Part shown: positions 63,426 to 64,000 of the stretch, piece by piece
Numbering within the stretch: the stretch's first letter is position 1
Layout of the letters: every line of letters begins with the position of its first letter
Origin: Pseudochelatococcus sp050946405
Lineage (GTDB): Bacteria; Pseudomonadota; Alphaproteobacteria; Rhizobiales; Beijerinckiaceae
DNA length: 64,000 nt
Reading direction: 5' to 3'
Assembly (NCBI RefSeq): GCF_050946405.1
Contig: NZ_JBMNUS010000002.1
Span: 545,395 to 609,394, forward strand
The notes under the pieces: model-generated
Databases searched by the model: none
The model's input: the letters and a program-made list of their open reading frames with translations, nothing else
What the model was told of the DNA's origin: nothing
Program-made: the position numbers and the translations under genes

Positions 63426-63914
63426 TCACCCTGCCAGGCGGATGAGTTTCAAGCGCCGCAGTTCATCCACGATCACCGGCCCGAGGCGCAGCGTGCCGAT
63501 GTCTTCGATCCCCGCCAGCCACCTGCGTGCAGCATCCGGCGTGAGGTTGCTGTCGGGAAACTCCGGCTGGAGGGCCGTTGCGGCGATCCGGGACAGGCCG
63601 AGCTCCATGAACGACCAGCCGGACTTCGTCGGGATGCCAAGCTCCAACGCTAACGGGAAGTCGTAGACGTCGGCGATCAACCCTTCCTGCCCGGTTTCTC
63701 GAAGGACGATGTTGAGGATGTCGATGTACGCCTTGCCAAGCTGGATGAAGCGGAAGCGTACTTGGTCCTCGATGAGGTCGAACTCCCTGCGGACGACGTC
63801 ATCAACGACGATCTCGCCGGGATCCCTGACGCGGCTGCCGGGGTTCCGCTCGCGCTCGATCCTGTTTTCCTCGCGCTTCTTGGCGGTATCCATACGCCGG
63901 GGGCCGCCTTGCAT
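63426..63914 (-). CDS. Hypothetical protein of the integrated element
   Basis: A 162-aa protein. The N-terminus is highly charged (RMDTAKKREENRIERERNPG); the rest is an alpha/beta-looking sequence with FRFIQLGKAYIDILNIVLRETGQEGLIADVYDFP and LAGIEDIGTLRLGPVIVDELRRL. No known motif, signal peptide or membrane segment is seen. AAAAGG seven bases before the ATG supports the start at 63914. Orientation is opposite to the integrase. It may be element cargo. Not recognised. Confidence 0.6.
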   Translation of the reverse strand: MQGGPRRMDTAKKREENRIERERNPGSRVRDPGEIVVDDVVRREFDLIEDQVRFRFIQLGKAYIDILNIVLRETGQEGLIADVYDFPLALELGIPTKSGWSFMELGLSRIAATALQPEFPDSNLTPDAARRWLAGIEDIGTLRLGPVIVDELRRLKLIRLAG

Positions 63915-64000
63915 ATCTGAGCCTTTTCGGAAAGCTCAGGCTATATCGACGTCAATATGGACGGTGTTATAGCCATGGACATTATTAGAGAGAGTCAGCC

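Noticed and set aside
63240..64000. Search for a second copy of the tRNA-Gln 3' end as attR
   Set aside because: No match to the tRNA tail was found; a TTTCCCC stretch near 63270 is too short. The right border must be outside the window.

Overview
The window is a GC-rich chromosomal stretch from an alphaproteobacterium, most likely of the order Hyphomicrobiales (Rhizobiales). Pointers are the motB-motC-fliK(motD)-lytic transglycosylase flagellar order, a MaoC-phosphotransacetylase fusion behind phaC, the fabI / DnaJ / RT0821-type surface protein / pdxH block, the dut-coaBC-ubiB-ubiE / mutM block, and intergenic mosaic palindromes like those known from rhizobia. The genus cannot be fixed from sequence alone. 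There is no rRNA, CRISPR array or insertion sequence; two tRNA genes are present.

Layout. 1-700: end of a surface-polysaccharide type operon (DUF4214 protein, start of a further gene). 1488-7546: NodT-type outer-membrane efflux lipoprotein, aldo/keto reductase, PHA synthase and its MaoC-Pta partner. 7571-9482: two VOC/DUF1428 small-molecule genes next to a MarR regulator with a palindromic operator. 9559-13663: phosphoribosyltransferase, MFS exporter, OsmC, and a coupled hypothetical/luciferase-like monooxygenase pair. 14082-17206: free-Met-R-sulfoxide reductase, HCCA isomerase/DsbA-like protein, tRNA with CAU anticodon, baeRF-type protein. 17364-21632: FtsH, EamA exporter and divergent MocR-type regulator. 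21807-23639: cupin and solitary C5 DNA methyltransferase. 23928-32279: TPR protein and a flagellar block (fliF, fliH-like, motB, motC, fliK, SLT transglycosylase). 32336-35809: Tex and a SleB-type hydrolase. 36185-38199: AT-richer FkbM methyltransferase/phytanoyl-CoA dioxygenase cassette. 38399-53545: core metabolism and housekeeping (hydratase, histidine phosphatase, fabI, DnaJ, pdxH, MCP, typA, cysK with an Rrf2 regulator, dut, coaBC, ubiB, ubiE). 53702-60453: mutM, KGG stress protein, HWE-type histidine kinase, CDF transporter, glyoxalase I, a repeat-bearing lipoprotein and aldose 1-epimerase. 60638-64000: tRNA-Gln(CTG) followed by a large tyrosine integrase and hypothetical genes, the left edge of an integrated element whose other end lies outside the window.

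Functional links: phaC and the MaoC-Pta fusion connect PHA synthesis to (R)-hydroxyacyl-CoA and acyl-phosphate metabolism; cysK and its Rrf2 neighbour look like a sulfur-responsive pair; the six flagellar genes form one nearly gapless transcription unit with a CtrA-like motif upstream.

The most notable structure outside the genes is a set of three families of palindromic mosaic repeats (at least nine copies, one composite array at 55058-55262). One copy sits inside the only open start region of the flagellar transglycosylase. Other points worth a second look are the stem-loop with a Shine-Dalgarno site and 8-codon frame ahead of the integrase, the FkbM/PhyH cassette, the in-frame tandem repeat in a small lipoprotein, and a perfect 13-bp inverted repeat ahead of glyoxalase I. 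I did not find a clear-cut new multi-gene defence or biosynthetic system inside the window.
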